A DNA stretch of 64,000 nucleotides from the NCBI GenBank assembly GCA_020523885.1, contig JAJAPY010000020.1, forward strand, positions 1 to 64,000, in the 5' to 3' direction. The DNA is from Candidatus Liberimonas magnetica. GTDB lineage: Bacteria > Elusimicrobiota > Endomicrobiia > Endomicrobiales > JAFGIL01. Below are positions 52,779 through 61,618 of the stretch, piece by piece. The position numbers and the translations under genes were made by a program. The notes beneath the pieces are model-generated. The model worked only from the letters and a program-made list of their open reading frames with translations, was not told the origin of the DNA and searched no databases. Numbering within the stretch: the stretch's first letter is position 1; every line of letters begins with the position of its first letter.

Positions 52779-54221
52779 TTAGCTGCTCATTTTCTTGTAA
52801 TAAAAATCCAGCCTTTCTTTTAAAGCGCTTGTTATTTGCTCACAGCTGGGCTGGACCTCGACATTGAGTGTTTTTGTAAACTCTGCAAATTCATTAAACC
52901 TTCGAAAACGTTCTGGAAAAGTATTTTTCTTATCTTCTGACTCCCAAAACAGTTCATCAAAAGAATCACGCTCAATACTAAATTCATCAAGATGGTAAAA
53001 AACATACGATAAAGGGTTAAAATAACATAACCCTTCGCTCGGACAGATGTAATTCAAATAATCTTTCGTTTGATCCAGGAATACCAGGGTCTCATTAAAA
53101 TCCTCGGCTGTTTCTGTAGGAAAGCCAAACATTATGTTAACACTTGTTTTTATGCCAGCTTCCTTTGCCTCTTTTATGATCCTAACTGCATCCTTTACCC
53201 TAAAGCCCTTTCTCATTTTATCGATTATCTTCTGAGAACCACTTTCTAATCCAAAAGTTAAATTAGAGCATCCGGCTTCATGCATTTTTTTGAGTAAACC
53301 ACCGTTCATCTGATGCCTGAAAGTAGCAGCGCCGGACCAGGAAGGTTTTTTCATAGATTCATTATTTACGCTCTCTATTATTAAATCACAGAGTTTTTCC
53401 AATTCCCTCAAATTTCCGTTTATCAACGGCGCACAGAAATAAAATTCTGTTCTTTCAGGCAGTGATTCCATGTGGTATTTTAATTCCTCAAAGACCCTGT
53501 TCCCTGTCATCGTCCTGTATTTACCCCACATTCCGTTCACGGAACAGAAGGTGCACAAATTGACGCATCCTCGGCTCAAAGGCAGAGGCAAGGCAGTATA
53601 ATCAGAAGGATTGAACCATGTATAATCCAAAAAAGGAAGTTTGTTTATTTCCTTAATTTGTTTCCTGAACCCGAAGTCAAATATCTGCCCGTCTTTTTTA
53701 AGCAAGGCGCCTGGGCAATTATCTATGACTTTATTATTTTCTAAATGCCTTAGCAATTCCGACAACGTTTCTTCCCCTTCGCCTATAACAACTGCGTCTA
53801 CGTTCTCGTTTTTGATCAGTTTTTTTCCCCACCATTCAGGATGGCAGTGAGGCCCGCCGAAAACTATCGTTTTTTCCCTATTGAAACCCTTTATATACTG
53901 AGCGAATTTTAGGCTCATCAATGCCGTCGAAAAAAAAATGGAAAAACAAAAGACTTCTGGCTGGTCCTTCAAAATGAGATCAAGAGTAGAATCTATCAAT
54001 TGTTTATTGCTGTTTATGAATTCCGCAGTTTTAATGTCGTCAATAAAGATTTCGCCCCATTCTTTTTTGGCCGTATCCGGAGCAGCATTATAAAGGTATT
54101 TATTCAGGTCGAAGACTTTTACAGTATGCCCTTCATCTTTAAGCTTGCCAGCCAATGAACAGAGGGCTATGGACGGAATATTTAACTCAGTAGCTGGGGT
54201 TATTATGAGGGTTACACGCAT
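52779..54221 (-). CDS. B12-binding radical SAM protein
   Basis: A 480-residue protein with an N-terminal cobalamin-binding domain (SLAGKLKDEGHTVKVFDLNK, VDAVVIGEGEETLSELLRHL) and a radical SAM domain with CxxxCxxC in RGCVNLCTFCSVNG, then TFGLESGSQKIIDKMRKGF and NIMFGFPTETAEDF. Substrate unknown. The insertion between dnaJ and rsmE and the tight spacing suggest co-transcription with the heat-shock operon. Confidence 0.88.
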   Translation of the reverse strand: MRVTLIITPATELNIPSIALCSLAGKLKDEGHTVKVFDLNKYLYNAAPDTAKKEWGEIFIDDIKTAEFINSNKQLIDSTLDLILKDQPEVFCFSIFFSTALMSLKFAQYIKGFNREKTIVFGGPHCHPEWWGKKLIKNENVDAVVIGEGEETLSELLRHLENNKVIDNCPGALLKKDGQIFDFGFRKQIKEINKLPFLDYTWFNPSDYTALPLPLSRGCVNLCTFCSVNGMWGKYRTMTGNRVFEELKYHMESLPERTEFYFCAPLINGNLRELEKLCDLIIESVNNESMKKPSWSGAATFRHQMNGGLLKKMHEAGCSNLTFGLESGSQKIIDKMRKGFRVKDAVRIIKEAKEAGIKTSVNIMFGFPTETAEDFNETLVFLDQTKDYLNYICPSEGLCYFNPLSYVFYHLDEFSIERDSFDELFWESEDKKNTFPERFRRFNEFAEFTKTLNVEVQPSCEQITSALKERLDFYYKKMSS

Positions 54222-54247
54222 GTTTTTTTGTTGGAGCGAGCGGCTTG

Positions 54248-54274
54248 CCCTTCCGTAGCCTTGGCGAAGGAGGG
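54248..54274. repeat. GCTTCGG/GCGAAGG palindrome family, copy after dnaJ
   Basis: The plus-strand unit begins CCCTTCCGTAGCCTTGGCG and ends AAGGAGGG, preceded by CGGCTTG. It is a copy of the palindrome also found at 18803, 18736 (inverted) and 22086. It lies just past the dnaJ stop. Confidence 0.65.
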
Positions 54275-54277
54275 CTA

Positions 54278-55420
54278 TTAATTTCCGCCGAAGACTTTTT
54301 TAAATATGTTTGGATTGGCGGCTTCTTTTATACCGATGCTTCTTGCATATTCGCGTAAAGCATGTTTCTGCTGGTCAGTCAGGTTTTTCGGGACATCTAC
54401 GGTCATTTTAACGAACAAGTCGCCTTTTCCTCTTTTGTTTAACCTGGGGAACCCTTCACCGTGTACCCTGAAAGTCGTGCCCGCCTGGGTACCTGCGGGA
54501 ATCTTGAGTTTTATCTTGCCTTCAAGCGTACGCACATCGAACTCTCCTCCGAAAACAGCCTCAGGAAAAGTAATTTTTAATTCCGAAAATAAGTTGTCAT
54601 GCTCCCTTACAAAATTAGGGTCTTTCTTAAGGTAGATAACTACATACAGGTCTCCGGGAACGCCGTTTTTTCCAGGAACATTTCCTGCTCCTGCTACCCT
54701 TAAAGAAGTACCTTCATCCACGCCGGGAGGGATTCGTACTGTTATTCTGTTCGATCCTTTTTTACTGCCTGTTCCACGGCAGGCCGGGCAGGGTGACGTA
54801 ATTACTTTACCTTCACCATGGCATTGCGGGCAGGTTTGCGAAAACGAAAAGAATCCCTGATTATGCCTGACCTGTCCGCTTCCCTTACATTGAGGGCAGG
54901 TTTTAGCCGACGTCCCGGGCTTGGCGCCGGAACCGTCGCATTGAGAGCAGACCTCGCTCCTGGCAACCTCTATCGGCATTTCAATACCTTTTGCCGCATC
55001 AAGCAGGCTTAATTCAAGGTCATACCTTAGATCAGAACCTCGCCTTACACGCTGCCCGCTGGTTCTTCTTTGCCCTCCGCTAAAGATATCTCCTATAAAA
55101 TCTCCGAAAATATCACCTACGGAAGAAAAATCGCCATACCCGCTGAAATCACCGTACCCTTCAGGTCCTGATCCCGGAGGAGGCGGAGCAGTACCAACCC
55201 CGGCATGGCCGAATTGATCGTACATCTGCCTTTTCTTCGGGTCATTCAATATTTCATATGCCTCGTTTATTTCTTTCAGCCTTGACTCGGAATCTTTATT
55301 ATCGGGATTTTTATCAGGATGGTATTTAAGCGCAAGTTTCCTGTAAGCGCTTTTGAGCTCGTCAGGGCTTGCGCCTTTGCTTACACCAAGAATTTCATAG
55401 TAATCTTTTTTATCTGCCAT
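54278..55420 (-). CDS. dnaJ: Chaperone DnaJ
   Basis: A 380-residue type I J-protein. It has the J domain with the HPD motif ([15 protein letters not shown]), a Gly/Phe-rich linker, four CxxCxGxG-type zinc repeats ([40 protein letters not shown]) and the C-terminal substrate domain. It stimulates DnaK ATP hydrolysis. The ATG has no proper ribosome-binding site. A 34-bp perfect palindrome ends 11 bases upstream of it. Confidence 0.97.
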   Translation of the reverse strand: MADKKDYYEILGVSKGASPDELKSAYRKLALKYHPDKNPDNKDSESRLKEINEAYEILNDPKKRQMYDQFGHAGVGTAPPPPGSGPEGYGDFSGYGDFSSVGDIFGDFIGDIFSGGQRRTSGQRVRRGSDLRYDLELSLLDAAKGIEMPIEVARSEVCSQCDGSGAKPGTSAKTCPQCKGSGQVRHNQGFFSFSQTCPQCHGEGKVITSPCPACRGTGSKKGSNRITVRIPPGVDEGTSLRVAGAGNVPGKNGVPGDLYVVIYLKKDPNFVREHDNLFSELKITFPEAVFGGEFDVRTLEGKIKLKIPAGTQAGTTFRVHGEGFPRLNKRGKGDLFVKMTVDVPKNLTDQQKHALREYARSIGIKEAANPNIFKKVFGGN

Positions 55421-55430
55421 GCCTAATTAT

Positions 55431-55464
55431 GTGCTGCATACGGGTTTAAACCCGTATGCAGCAC
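55431..55464. repeat. 34-bp perfect palindrome between dnaK and dnaJ
   Basis: Each half is 17 bases (GTGCTGCATACGGGTTT and its exact complement) with no loop. It occupies most of the 55-bp dnaK-dnaJ gap. It is a possible mRNA processing or attenuation hairpin that could lower DnaJ relative to DnaK. Confidence 0.9.
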
Positions 55465-55475
55465 TATATCCTTTT

Positions 55476-57377
55476 TTATTTTTTCTCTTCATCAACCACT
55501 TCAGCATCCACAACATTACCCTGTTGAGGGCCTGTCGCACCAGCTTGTGGGCCTTGGTCATTTTGTTGCTGTCCTTGTTGTTCTGTACCTTTATCCCTTA
55601 CCCCTGCCCCCTGTTGTTGTTTTGCCTGTGCTTCCTTATAGACAGCTTCTGCAAGTTTATGCGCAGCGCCCGTGAGGTTATCTTTGGCTTTCTTCATAGC
55701 ATCGATACTGTCGCCTTTTATGGCATCTTTTGCTTCGTTTAAAGCTTGTTCTATCTTTAAACGCTCGTCCTGGGCTATCTTGTCTCCATGCTCTTTTAAA
55801 CTTTTTTCAGTAGCATAGATAAGCGAATCCGTCTCATTTTTTACTTCTATCTCTTCTTTTCTTTTTTTGTCCTCATCCGAGAACTTCTCTGCTTCCTTTA
55901 CGTATTTTTCAACTTCATCCTTGGAAAGCTTTGTTGAAGAAGTTATTCTTATAGATTGTTCCTTGCCTGTGCCCAGGTCTTTTGCATTTACGTGCAGGAT
56001 CCCGTTGGCGTCAATATCGAACTTTACCTCTATCTGAGGCACACCCCTCGGAGCGGGCGGAATTCCTTCGAGATGAAACCGGCCGAGCGAAACGTTGTCT
56101 TTCGCCATGGGCCGCTCTCCCTGAAGCACATGTATCTCAACAGCAGGCTGGTTATCGGCTGCAGTTGAAAAAACCTGCGACTTTGCCGTAGGTATCTTAG
56201 AGTTCCTGTCGATTATCGCAGTCCTTACGCCGCCCAAGGTTTCCACTCCGAGAGTTAAAGGAGTAACGTCAAGAAGCAGTATGTCCTTTACTTCCCCGGT
56301 CAGAACCGCCGCCTGTATGGCAGCTCCGGTAGAAACACATTCCATAGGGTCTATCCCGTGCTCTACTTTCTTTCCTGCATGGTCTTCAACGAATTTCTGG
56401 ACTATAGGCATGCGTGTCGGGCCGCCTACCAGAATGATCTTGCTTATCTGGTCATGCGAAAGTTTTGCATCCTTTAAAGCTGTATCGATCGATATATTGC
56501 AGCGGTCTACTATTGGTGCAACAAGTTTTTCAAGTGTCGCACGAGTAAGCTTCATGGTCAAATGTTTCGGGCCTGAAGCATCCGCTGTGATAAACGGCAG
56601 GTTAAGGTCGGTTTCAAGAACATTTGAAAGCTCGATCTTTGCCTTTTCTCCGGCTTCTTTTAAGCGCTGCATAGCCATCTTGTCTTTACGCAGGTCTATG
56701 CCGGTTTCCTTGCGGAACTCTTCGGCTAAATAATCTATTATAGAGTTGTCCATATCGGTACCGCCGAGCTTTGTATCACCGGAAGTCGACAAAACCTCAA
56801 ACGTCCCTTCAGCCCCCATTTCCATGATTGTAACATCAAGGGTCCCGCCGCCCAGGTCGAATACGAGTATCTTCTGATTGTTCCCGGCTTTATCAATACC
56901 GTAGGACAATGCAGCCGCAGTGGGTTCATTGACAAGGCGAACCACTTCAAGCCCCGCTATGGCTCCCGCGTCTTTTGTAGCCTGCCTCTGGTGATCGTTA
57001 AAATATGCAGGAACAGTTATTACTGCCTTGGATATAGTTTCGCCCAAGTAAGCTTCTGCATCACGTTTTATCTTCTGCAGTACGAATGCCGATAACTGCT
57101 GGGGTGTATATTCCTTGCCGTGAATTTGGTATTTGTAATCTTCTCCCATTCTTCTTTTAAAAGCCGTTACTGTCCCTTCGTTGTTAGTAACAGCCTGCCT
57201 TCTTGCGGGCTCTCCTACAAGCAGCTGCCCGTCTTTTGTGAAAGCAACATACGAAGGAAAAGCCTTCCCTCCTAATGTCGTGCCTTCAGCCGAAGGTATC
57301 ATCGTTGCCTTCCCGCCTTCCATAACTGCAGCAGCAGAATTTGAAGTTCCTAAATCTATTCCTATTATCTTAGCCAT
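55476..57377 (-). CDS. dnaK: Chaperone DnaK (Hsp70)
   Basis: A 633-residue Hsp70 with the N-terminal ATPase domain ([57 protein letters not shown]), the substrate domain ([17 protein letters not shown]) and a glutamine-rich tail ending EVVDEEKK. Central ATP-dependent chaperone. It lies third in the hrcA-grpE-dnaK-dnaJ operon. Confidence 0.98.
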   Translation of the reverse strand: MAKIIGIDLGTSNSAAAVMEGGKATMIPSAEGTTLGGKAFPSYVAFTKDGQLLVGEPARRQAVTNNEGTVTAFKRRMGEDYKYQIHGKEYTPQQLSAFVLQKIKRDAEAYLGETISKAVITVPAYFNDHQRQATKDAGAIAGLEVVRLVNEPTAAALSYGIDKAGNNQKILVFDLGGGTLDVTIMEMGAEGTFEVLSTSGDTKLGGTDMDNSIIDYLAEEFRKETGIDLRKDKMAMQRLKEAGEKAKIELSNVLETDLNLPFITADASGPKHLTMKLTRATLEKLVAPIVDRCNISIDTALKDAKLSHDQISKIILVGGPTRMPIVQKFVEDHAGKKVEHGIDPMECVSTGAAIQAAVLTGEVKDILLLDVTPLTLGVETLGGVRTAIIDRNSKIPTAKSQVFSTAADNQPAVEIHVLQGERPMAKDNVSLGRFHLEGIPPAPRGVPQIEVKFDIDANGILHVNAKDLGTGKEQSIRITSSTKLSKDEVEKYVKEAEKFSDEDKKRKEEIEVKNETDSLIYATEKSLKEHGDKIAQDERLKIEQALNEAKDAIKGDSIDAMKKAKDNLTGAAHKLAEAVYKEAQAKQQQGAGVRDKGTEQQGQQQNDQGPQAGATGPQQGNVVDAEVVDEEKK

Positions 57378-57390
57378 AAAATCCTCCTAA

Positions 57391-57476
57391 ATGAGACATC
57401 AGACTTCAGACAGCAGACTAAAAACTTTATGTCTGTTGTATTTGGTCTCATATCTGTGGTCTGTGGTCTGCGGTCT
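57391..57476. repeat. Heptad-word hairpin between grpE and dnaK
   Basis: Left-arm words end in AGAC (ATCAGAC at 57398, TTCAGAC at 57405). Right-arm words end in GTCT (GTGGTCT at 57456 and 57463). The right arm encodes the final residues and stop of grpE. Confidence 0.75.
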
Positions 57477-58023
57477 GGTTTTTTGCTACTTTTACCCTTG
57501 CCGGCCTTATCATACGGCCGCCGAACATATAACCCTTCTGCATTACTCCCAGAATCTTTCCTTCCTCCTCTTCTTTGGTTTCCAGCTGTTCGATAGCTTC
57601 ATGGAAGTTCGGGTCGAACTTCTGCCCCAAACTTTCAATCTCTTTTATGCCCTCGCTGGAAAGCATTTTTGAAAACTCTATTTTTATCAATTCAAGCCCC
57701 TTTTTAATGCTTTCAGGGCTTGCATTGCTGTTCATACTTTCATAAGCCTGTTCGATAACATCCAGCAGGTCAATCTGTTTTAACAATATTTCTTCCTTGC
57801 CCCACAGCCTGTGAGTCTGTTTCTCTTTTTCCATGCGGTTCCTGTAATTTTCAAATTCTGCCTTAAGCCTTAAGAGCTGGTCATAATAATCTTCTGCTTT
57901 CTTTTTGTTTTCTTCCACTGACTGCCTTAATATCTCTAGTTCAGACAGCTTTTCATCACGGCTCGTATCATAATCAGCTTCTATATTTTCATTATTGATA
58001 TTTGGATCATCAAGTTTTGACAA
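57448..58023 (-). CDS. grpE: Nucleotide exchange factor GrpE
   Basis: A 191-residue GrpE: a long N-terminal coiled coil (SELEILRQSVEENKKKAEDY, LKAEFENYRNRMEKEKQTH) followed by the beta-wing domain (LGQKFDPNFHEAIEQLET, ILGVMQKGYMFGGRMIRPAR). It releases ADP from DnaK. The last residues, TADHRPQI, come from the 7-bp-word repeat at 57391-57476, so the C-terminal tail has been supplied by a repeat element. Confidence 0.96.
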   Translation of the reverse strand: MSKLDDPNINNENIEADYDTSRDEKLSELEILRQSVEENKKKAEDYYDQLLRLKAEFENYRNRMEKEKQTHRLWGKEEILLKQIDLLDVIEQAYESMNSNASPESIKKGLELIKIEFSKMLSSEGIKEIESLGQKFDPNFHEAIEQLETKEEEEGKILGVMQKGYMFGGRMIRPARVKVAKNQTADHRPQI

Positions 58024-58024
58024 T

Positions 58025-59071
58025 TTATCCTCCCACCTTGGAAAGCAGTTTATTTACTATTTTTGACACTGCGCCTACAAGCGCCATCATTTTCTGGTAT
58101 TCCATCCTTTTTGGGCCTATGATGCCGAGTATGCCGACTGGTTTATTGCCGTCTTTATATATTGAACTAACAACGCTAAGGTGCTGCAGGTCTTTACATT
58201 GCGTTTCAGAGCCTATCAGTACGCTTATATCTTTTTCAGTAAGTTTATCATTTAAGACCTGCATTAACCGGTCTTTGTCTTCGCTCAAACTTAGCATGCA
58301 TTTCATAGATTCATAGTCATGGAACTCTGGAAGGCCGAGCACATTGCTTGTGCCTTCCAGGTACATATTCTCATCTGTATCTATGTCAAAGATATGCCTG
58401 CTCAAGTTTTTTGCTATTGCGATCACATCTTTTTCCTCTCTTTCAAATTCTTCCAGCAAGTTGAATATCTCTTGCTTGACATTTAATACGCTATGGTCTC
58501 TTAAGTTTTCATTTAATATGGTATTTAATCTTGACAGCTGTTCTTTCGGCACTCCGGCTTCTATTATCTTATGTTTTACAAGGCCTGTACTTGTAACTAG
58601 AATAACAAGCAGTTGTTTTTCCGAGACTTGCGCCAATTCAATATATTTCAGCGTACTGCTCTCTATTTTAGGAGCTATCACAAACCCTGAATAATTCGAC
58701 AAAGATGAAAGTGCACGGGAAGTCTGAGACAAAAGGTCGCTCAGTTCCTTGATACGGCCGTGATACTCCTGCCTTGCCCTGTCTTCTTCATCTATTATGA
58801 GCTTCTGCAGCTCTATTAAAGAATCAACATAGGACCTGTACCCTCTATCTGTCGGTAATCTTCCAGCCGAAGTATGGGGATGGCTCAAATACCCTTCTTC
58901 TTCAAGTTCTGCCATAAGGTTTCTGATGGTAGCAGGAGACAGGCCAAAACTGTATTCTTCAGTAATAATATTTGAGCCGACAGGCTTTCCAGTCTTTATA
59001 TAGTGATGGATAATAGCCTGAAGTATTTTCTTTTTCCTGTCACTTGATACTTCCGGGTCTAAATGCCTCAT
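58025..59071 (-). CDS. hrcA: Heat-inducible repressor HrcA
   Basis: A 348-residue repressor with an N-terminal winged helix (RKKKILQAIIHHYIKTGKPV, SPATIRNLMAELEEEGYLSH, HTSAGRLPTDRGYR) and a C-terminal dimerisation domain ending near ILGIIGPKRMEYQKMMALV. It binds CIRCE and represses the operon until heat stress. AGAGG precedes the ATG. It starts 20 bp after the CIRCE element. Confidence 0.97.
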   Translation of the reverse strand: MRHLDPEVSSDRKKKILQAIIHHYIKTGKPVGSNIITEEYSFGLSPATIRNLMAELEEEGYLSHPHTSAGRLPTDRGYRSYVDSLIELQKLIIDEEDRARQEYHGRIKELSDLLSQTSRALSSLSNYSGFVIAPKIESSTLKYIELAQVSEKQLLVILVTSTGLVKHKIIEAGVPKEQLSRLNTILNENLRDHSVLNVKQEIFNLLEEFEREEKDVIAIAKNLSRHIFDIDTDENMYLEGTSNVLGLPEFHDYESMKCMLSLSEDKDRLMQVLNDKLTEKDISVLIGSETQCKDLQHLSVVSSIYKDGNKPVGILGIIGPKRMEYQKMMALVGAVSKIVNKLLSKVGG

Positions 59072-59090
59072 CTTTACCTCTAAATTAAAA

Positions 59091-59117
59091 TTAGCACTCT
59101 TGTACCCTAAGTGCTAA
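59091..59117 (-). promoter_or_regulatory. CIRCE operator
   Basis: TTAGCACTC, nine bases, then AAGTGCTAA. It matches the classical CIRCE inverted repeat except for one base in the right arm (AAGTGCTAA instead of GAGTGCTAA). It lies directly downstream of the -10 box, where HrcA binding blocks transcription. Confidence 0.93.
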
Positions 59118-59118
59118 T

Positions 59119-59147
59119 ATTATACCACCTATTTGATTTTTTGTCAA
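59119..59147 (-). promoter_or_regulatory. Perfect sigma-70 promoter of the hrcA operon
   Basis: On the minus strand TTGACA (59142-59147) and TATAAT (59119-59124) are spaced by exactly 17 bp. The CIRCE operator overlaps the expected transcription start. Confidence 0.92.
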
Positions 59148-59154
59148 GCAGTTG

Positions 59155-59258
59155 AACTCCTCCGGCAGGAGCCTGTAGCTCCTTTTGGATAAGAGACATC
59201 CCGTCATCATTTATATTCATGCCTTGACAGAAGTCGGGGTCTTTATTGCGGCGGGATT
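59155..59258. repeat. Dispersed palindrome plus repeat type 2, upstream of hrcA
   Basis: A CTCCTCCGG/AGGAGCC/GGCTCC-like palindrome (59157-59185) is followed by a copy of repeat type 2 (59196-59258, beginning ACATCCCG and ending GCGGCGGGAT). The same two repeat types occur in the ftsI-murE region. Confidence 0.7.
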
Positions 59259-59273
59259 AAAAATAGAAAAATA

Positions 59274-59963
59274 TTAATAATTATTTCCCAAAAAGTATTC
59301 TTTTATCAAATATTTTATAAACAAGAGACCGGTCGGGATGGACTTAGATTTACTTTCTCCTCCGATTCTGTTCCCCTCTATTGTAGGGATCTCGCTTACT
59401 TTCAGGCCGAGCTTCATAGACCTGATAGACATCTGGTATTCGACCAAAAAACCCTGAGCATCCATCTTGATTTTTTCAAATGCAGATTTCTTAACCGCTC
59501 TATAGCCATTGATAGTATCCGTGATATATTTGCCCTTATTCCACAGCAGGTTTGCAATTAAGGTAAAACATCTATTGGCCCAGGCCCTTAAAGGAAAAAA
59601 CTCTTCGTCTTCTTCATTTCGCGAGCCAGGCAGAAAGCGTGATGCAATTGCCATATCAGATCCATTTTCTATAAGGTCTAACAACTTTGGAATATCTTGA
59701 GGGTCTTCATTGCCGTCCGGACTATGGAAAACCACAGCCTCGCCAACCGCTTCTTTTATTCCTATCCTGAAGGCTTCTGCCCTGCCTTTTATCTCTTGGC
59801 CCACAACTTTTACTTTCCTATCTTTAAAGTATTCAACTGTCCCGTCCGTAGAGCCGCCGTCCACTACAAAATAGTCGTCAACAGACGAAAAAGGTATCTT
59901 ATCGAACAGTGTCTTTACACCTGCAATCTCATTGTAAGTTAGAAGTACCAGGGTTTTTTTCAA
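59274..59963 (-). CDS. GT2 family glycosyltransferase
   Basis: A GT-A fold glycosyltransferase of the polyprenyl-phosphate sugar synthase type (TLVLLTYNEIAGVKTLFDKI, VVDGGSTDGTVEYFKDR, INGYRAVKKSAFEKI). I use the TTG at 59963, which has AAGGAG seven bases upstream. The frame stays open to 59990. A motif normally written DxD reads SPDGNEDPQDI. It is probably a membrane-associated enzyme for a lipid-linked sugar, acting with the GT-C-like protein two genes upstream. Confidence 0.88.
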   Translation of the reverse strand: MKKTLVLLTYNEIAGVKTLFDKIPFSSVDDYFVVDGGSTDGTVEYFKDRKVKVVGQEIKGRAEAFRIGIKEAVGEAVVFHSPDGNEDPQDIPKLLDLIENGSDMAIASRFLPGSRNEEDEEFFPLRAWANRCFTLIANLLWNKGKYITDTINGYRAVKKSAFEKIKMDAQGFLVEYQMSIRSMKLGLKVSEIPTIEGNRIGGESKSKSIPTGLLFIKYLIKEYFLGNNY

Positions 59964-60017
59964 AAAAACTCTCCTTAACTGTATAATCAAGGCTGTTTAG
60001 GGCTTTTATAACGGCAT

Positions 60018-61532
60018 CTATCTCAATTTATTCTTCACATACTTTATCTTGCCTATATTATACCCGATTTCGGCTACCCAGGCGCGGATATCGTTATTAA
60101 AAGGCGCCAGCAGCAACCTCGGCAGGAGCGAACTTAAGAAAATAGATTTTATTGCCATGAACCTGTATAATTTATATTTTAAAATAATTTTAACTATAAA
60201 TTCAGGCAATAGAGGTATATAACAGAGCAGGGACCTGAACTCTAAAAATGTTTTCTTTTTTTCTGCGCTTACACTACCGCCCATAAAATCACTTGAGCCC
60301 AGGCCCTCTTCTATTTTTGTTATTTCATCTTCAGTTGCAAGGCGCCTGGCTTTAAAAATATCTACCATCTCAGTACGCGGATAAAGGGTCAGCCAGAAAT
60401 AAGTTACGACGTCAGGCCTTATCTTACTATAAAACCCGGCCGCTTCGGCCATTTCTTTTTCGCCTTCACCCGGGATACCGGCTATATGGTCAATGTTTAC
60501 TTTTATGCCGGCTTTGTGGAAAAGTGCCATGGCAGATTCTATCTGAGCGTTCGTATCTGTCCTAAAAAGAACGGACTTGCGGGATTGCTCGTTAGCGCTC
60601 TGGATACCCATTGAAACATATATACATCCCGCTTCTTTAAGCTCATATACGACCTCAGCGCTGGATACGGAAGGGTGTGCAAAACACTTGAAGGGAATGT
60701 TTATCTCTTTTCTATATTCCTTGGCAAACTCTCTCAGCCATTTTATATCGTATATGAAGACCTCATCTCTTATAAAGACCAGCGGAAACTTATATTTTTG
60801 TTTTGCGCTCCTGAGTTCTTCAATGACATTTGCCACACCCCGCCTTCTTAAATACCTGCCGCGGTCTTTGTAGGTTTTATAAAGAAAATTATTGCAGCAG
60901 TAGGAACAGCGGTACGGGCATCCTCTTCCGGTCAGCAAATTATACTGCAGTTTAAATGCAGGAAGCTTGTCATAAAAAAGGTCTTTGTCAGGAAAAGGCA
61001 GGCGGTCAAGCTCCTGGTTTAAGTCCCTTACGGGATTTTTGTATATTTGCCCGTCTTTTTTAAACCAAAGATTTTTTATAGTCAGATTTCTTTTTTTCTT
61101 GTAGTCGTCAAGGGAATTGACAAGTTCAAGGAATGCCTCCTCGCCTTCCCCGACGCACACAATATCTACTTCAGGATTTTTTATCACGATATCCGGAACA
61201 CTTGTCGGATGGATCCCGCCAAAGATCACCGGCAGGTCTTCTCTTTTTTCTTTTATGTCTTTAGCAAAATCAAGAGCCCACCTGTACTGGTCCGTTACGG
61301 CCGAGAACGCCACAAGGTCAGGCTCTGAATCAATAACCTCGGAAATAAGTATGTCCTTTAGGCGGCTTGTCCTGTCAGCAAATACCGAGTTTCCTATATT
61401 AGAAAAATCATCCTTAAAAAGCTGCGGGTCAAAGACAAGCGAAACTGAATGCCCGAAAGAGCGGAGGTATGAAGACAGGTATTCAACGCCCAAAGATTCA
61501 AATCCTGAATAGACAAAAGTTATATTAGACAT
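60018..61532 (-). CDS. B12-binding radical SAM protein
   Basis: A 504-residue protein with an N-terminal cobalamin-binding domain (VAFSAVTDQYRWALDFAKDI, VDIVCVGEGEEAFLELVNSL) and a radical SAM domain with CxxxCxxC in RGCPYRCSYCCNN, then YVSMGIQSANEQSRKSV and HIAGIPGEGEKEMAEAAGFY. The C-terminal part has a hydrophobic stretch. It lies between glycosyltransferase genes and so probably modifies a lipid or glycan. Substrate unknown. Confidence 0.88.
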   Translation of the reverse strand: MSNITFVYSGFESLGVEYLSSYLRSFGHSVSLVFDPQLFKDDFSNIGNSVFADRTSRLKDILISEVIDSEPDLVAFSAVTDQYRWALDFAKDIKEKREDLPVIFGGIHPTSVPDIVIKNPEVDIVCVGEGEEAFLELVNSLDDYKKKRNLTIKNLWFKKDGQIYKNPVRDLNQELDRLPFPDKDLFYDKLPAFKLQYNLLTGRGCPYRCSYCCNNFLYKTYKDRGRYLRRRGVANVIEELRSAKQKYKFPLVFIRDEVFIYDIKWLREFAKEYRKEINIPFKCFAHPSVSSAEVVYELKEAGCIYVSMGIQSANEQSRKSVLFRTDTNAQIESAMALFHKAGIKVNIDHIAGIPGEGEKEMAEAAGFYSKIRPDVVTYFWLTLYPRTEMVDIFKARRLATEDEITKIEEGLGSSDFMGGSVSAEKKKTFLEFRSLLCYIPLLPEFIVKIILKYKLYRFMAIKSIFLSSLLPRLLLAPFNNDIRAWVAEIGYNIGKIKYVKNKLR

Positions 61533-61545
61533 TTATTTAGGGTAA

Positions 61546-61618
61546 GTTACTGATTACGGTGATTAATTATCTTAGGAGTATCGCTGTAATCGCAGTTATA
61601 AATCATTGTAATCACTGT
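61546..61618. repeat. Heptad-word hairpin between the GT-C-like and radical SAM genes
   Basis: Left-arm words such as GTTACTG (61546) and ATTACGG (61553) face right-arm words such as TGTAATC (61585) and TAATCAC (61609). The pairing is looser than in the other elements. The right edge reaches the stop codon of the membrane protein. Confidence 0.55.
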
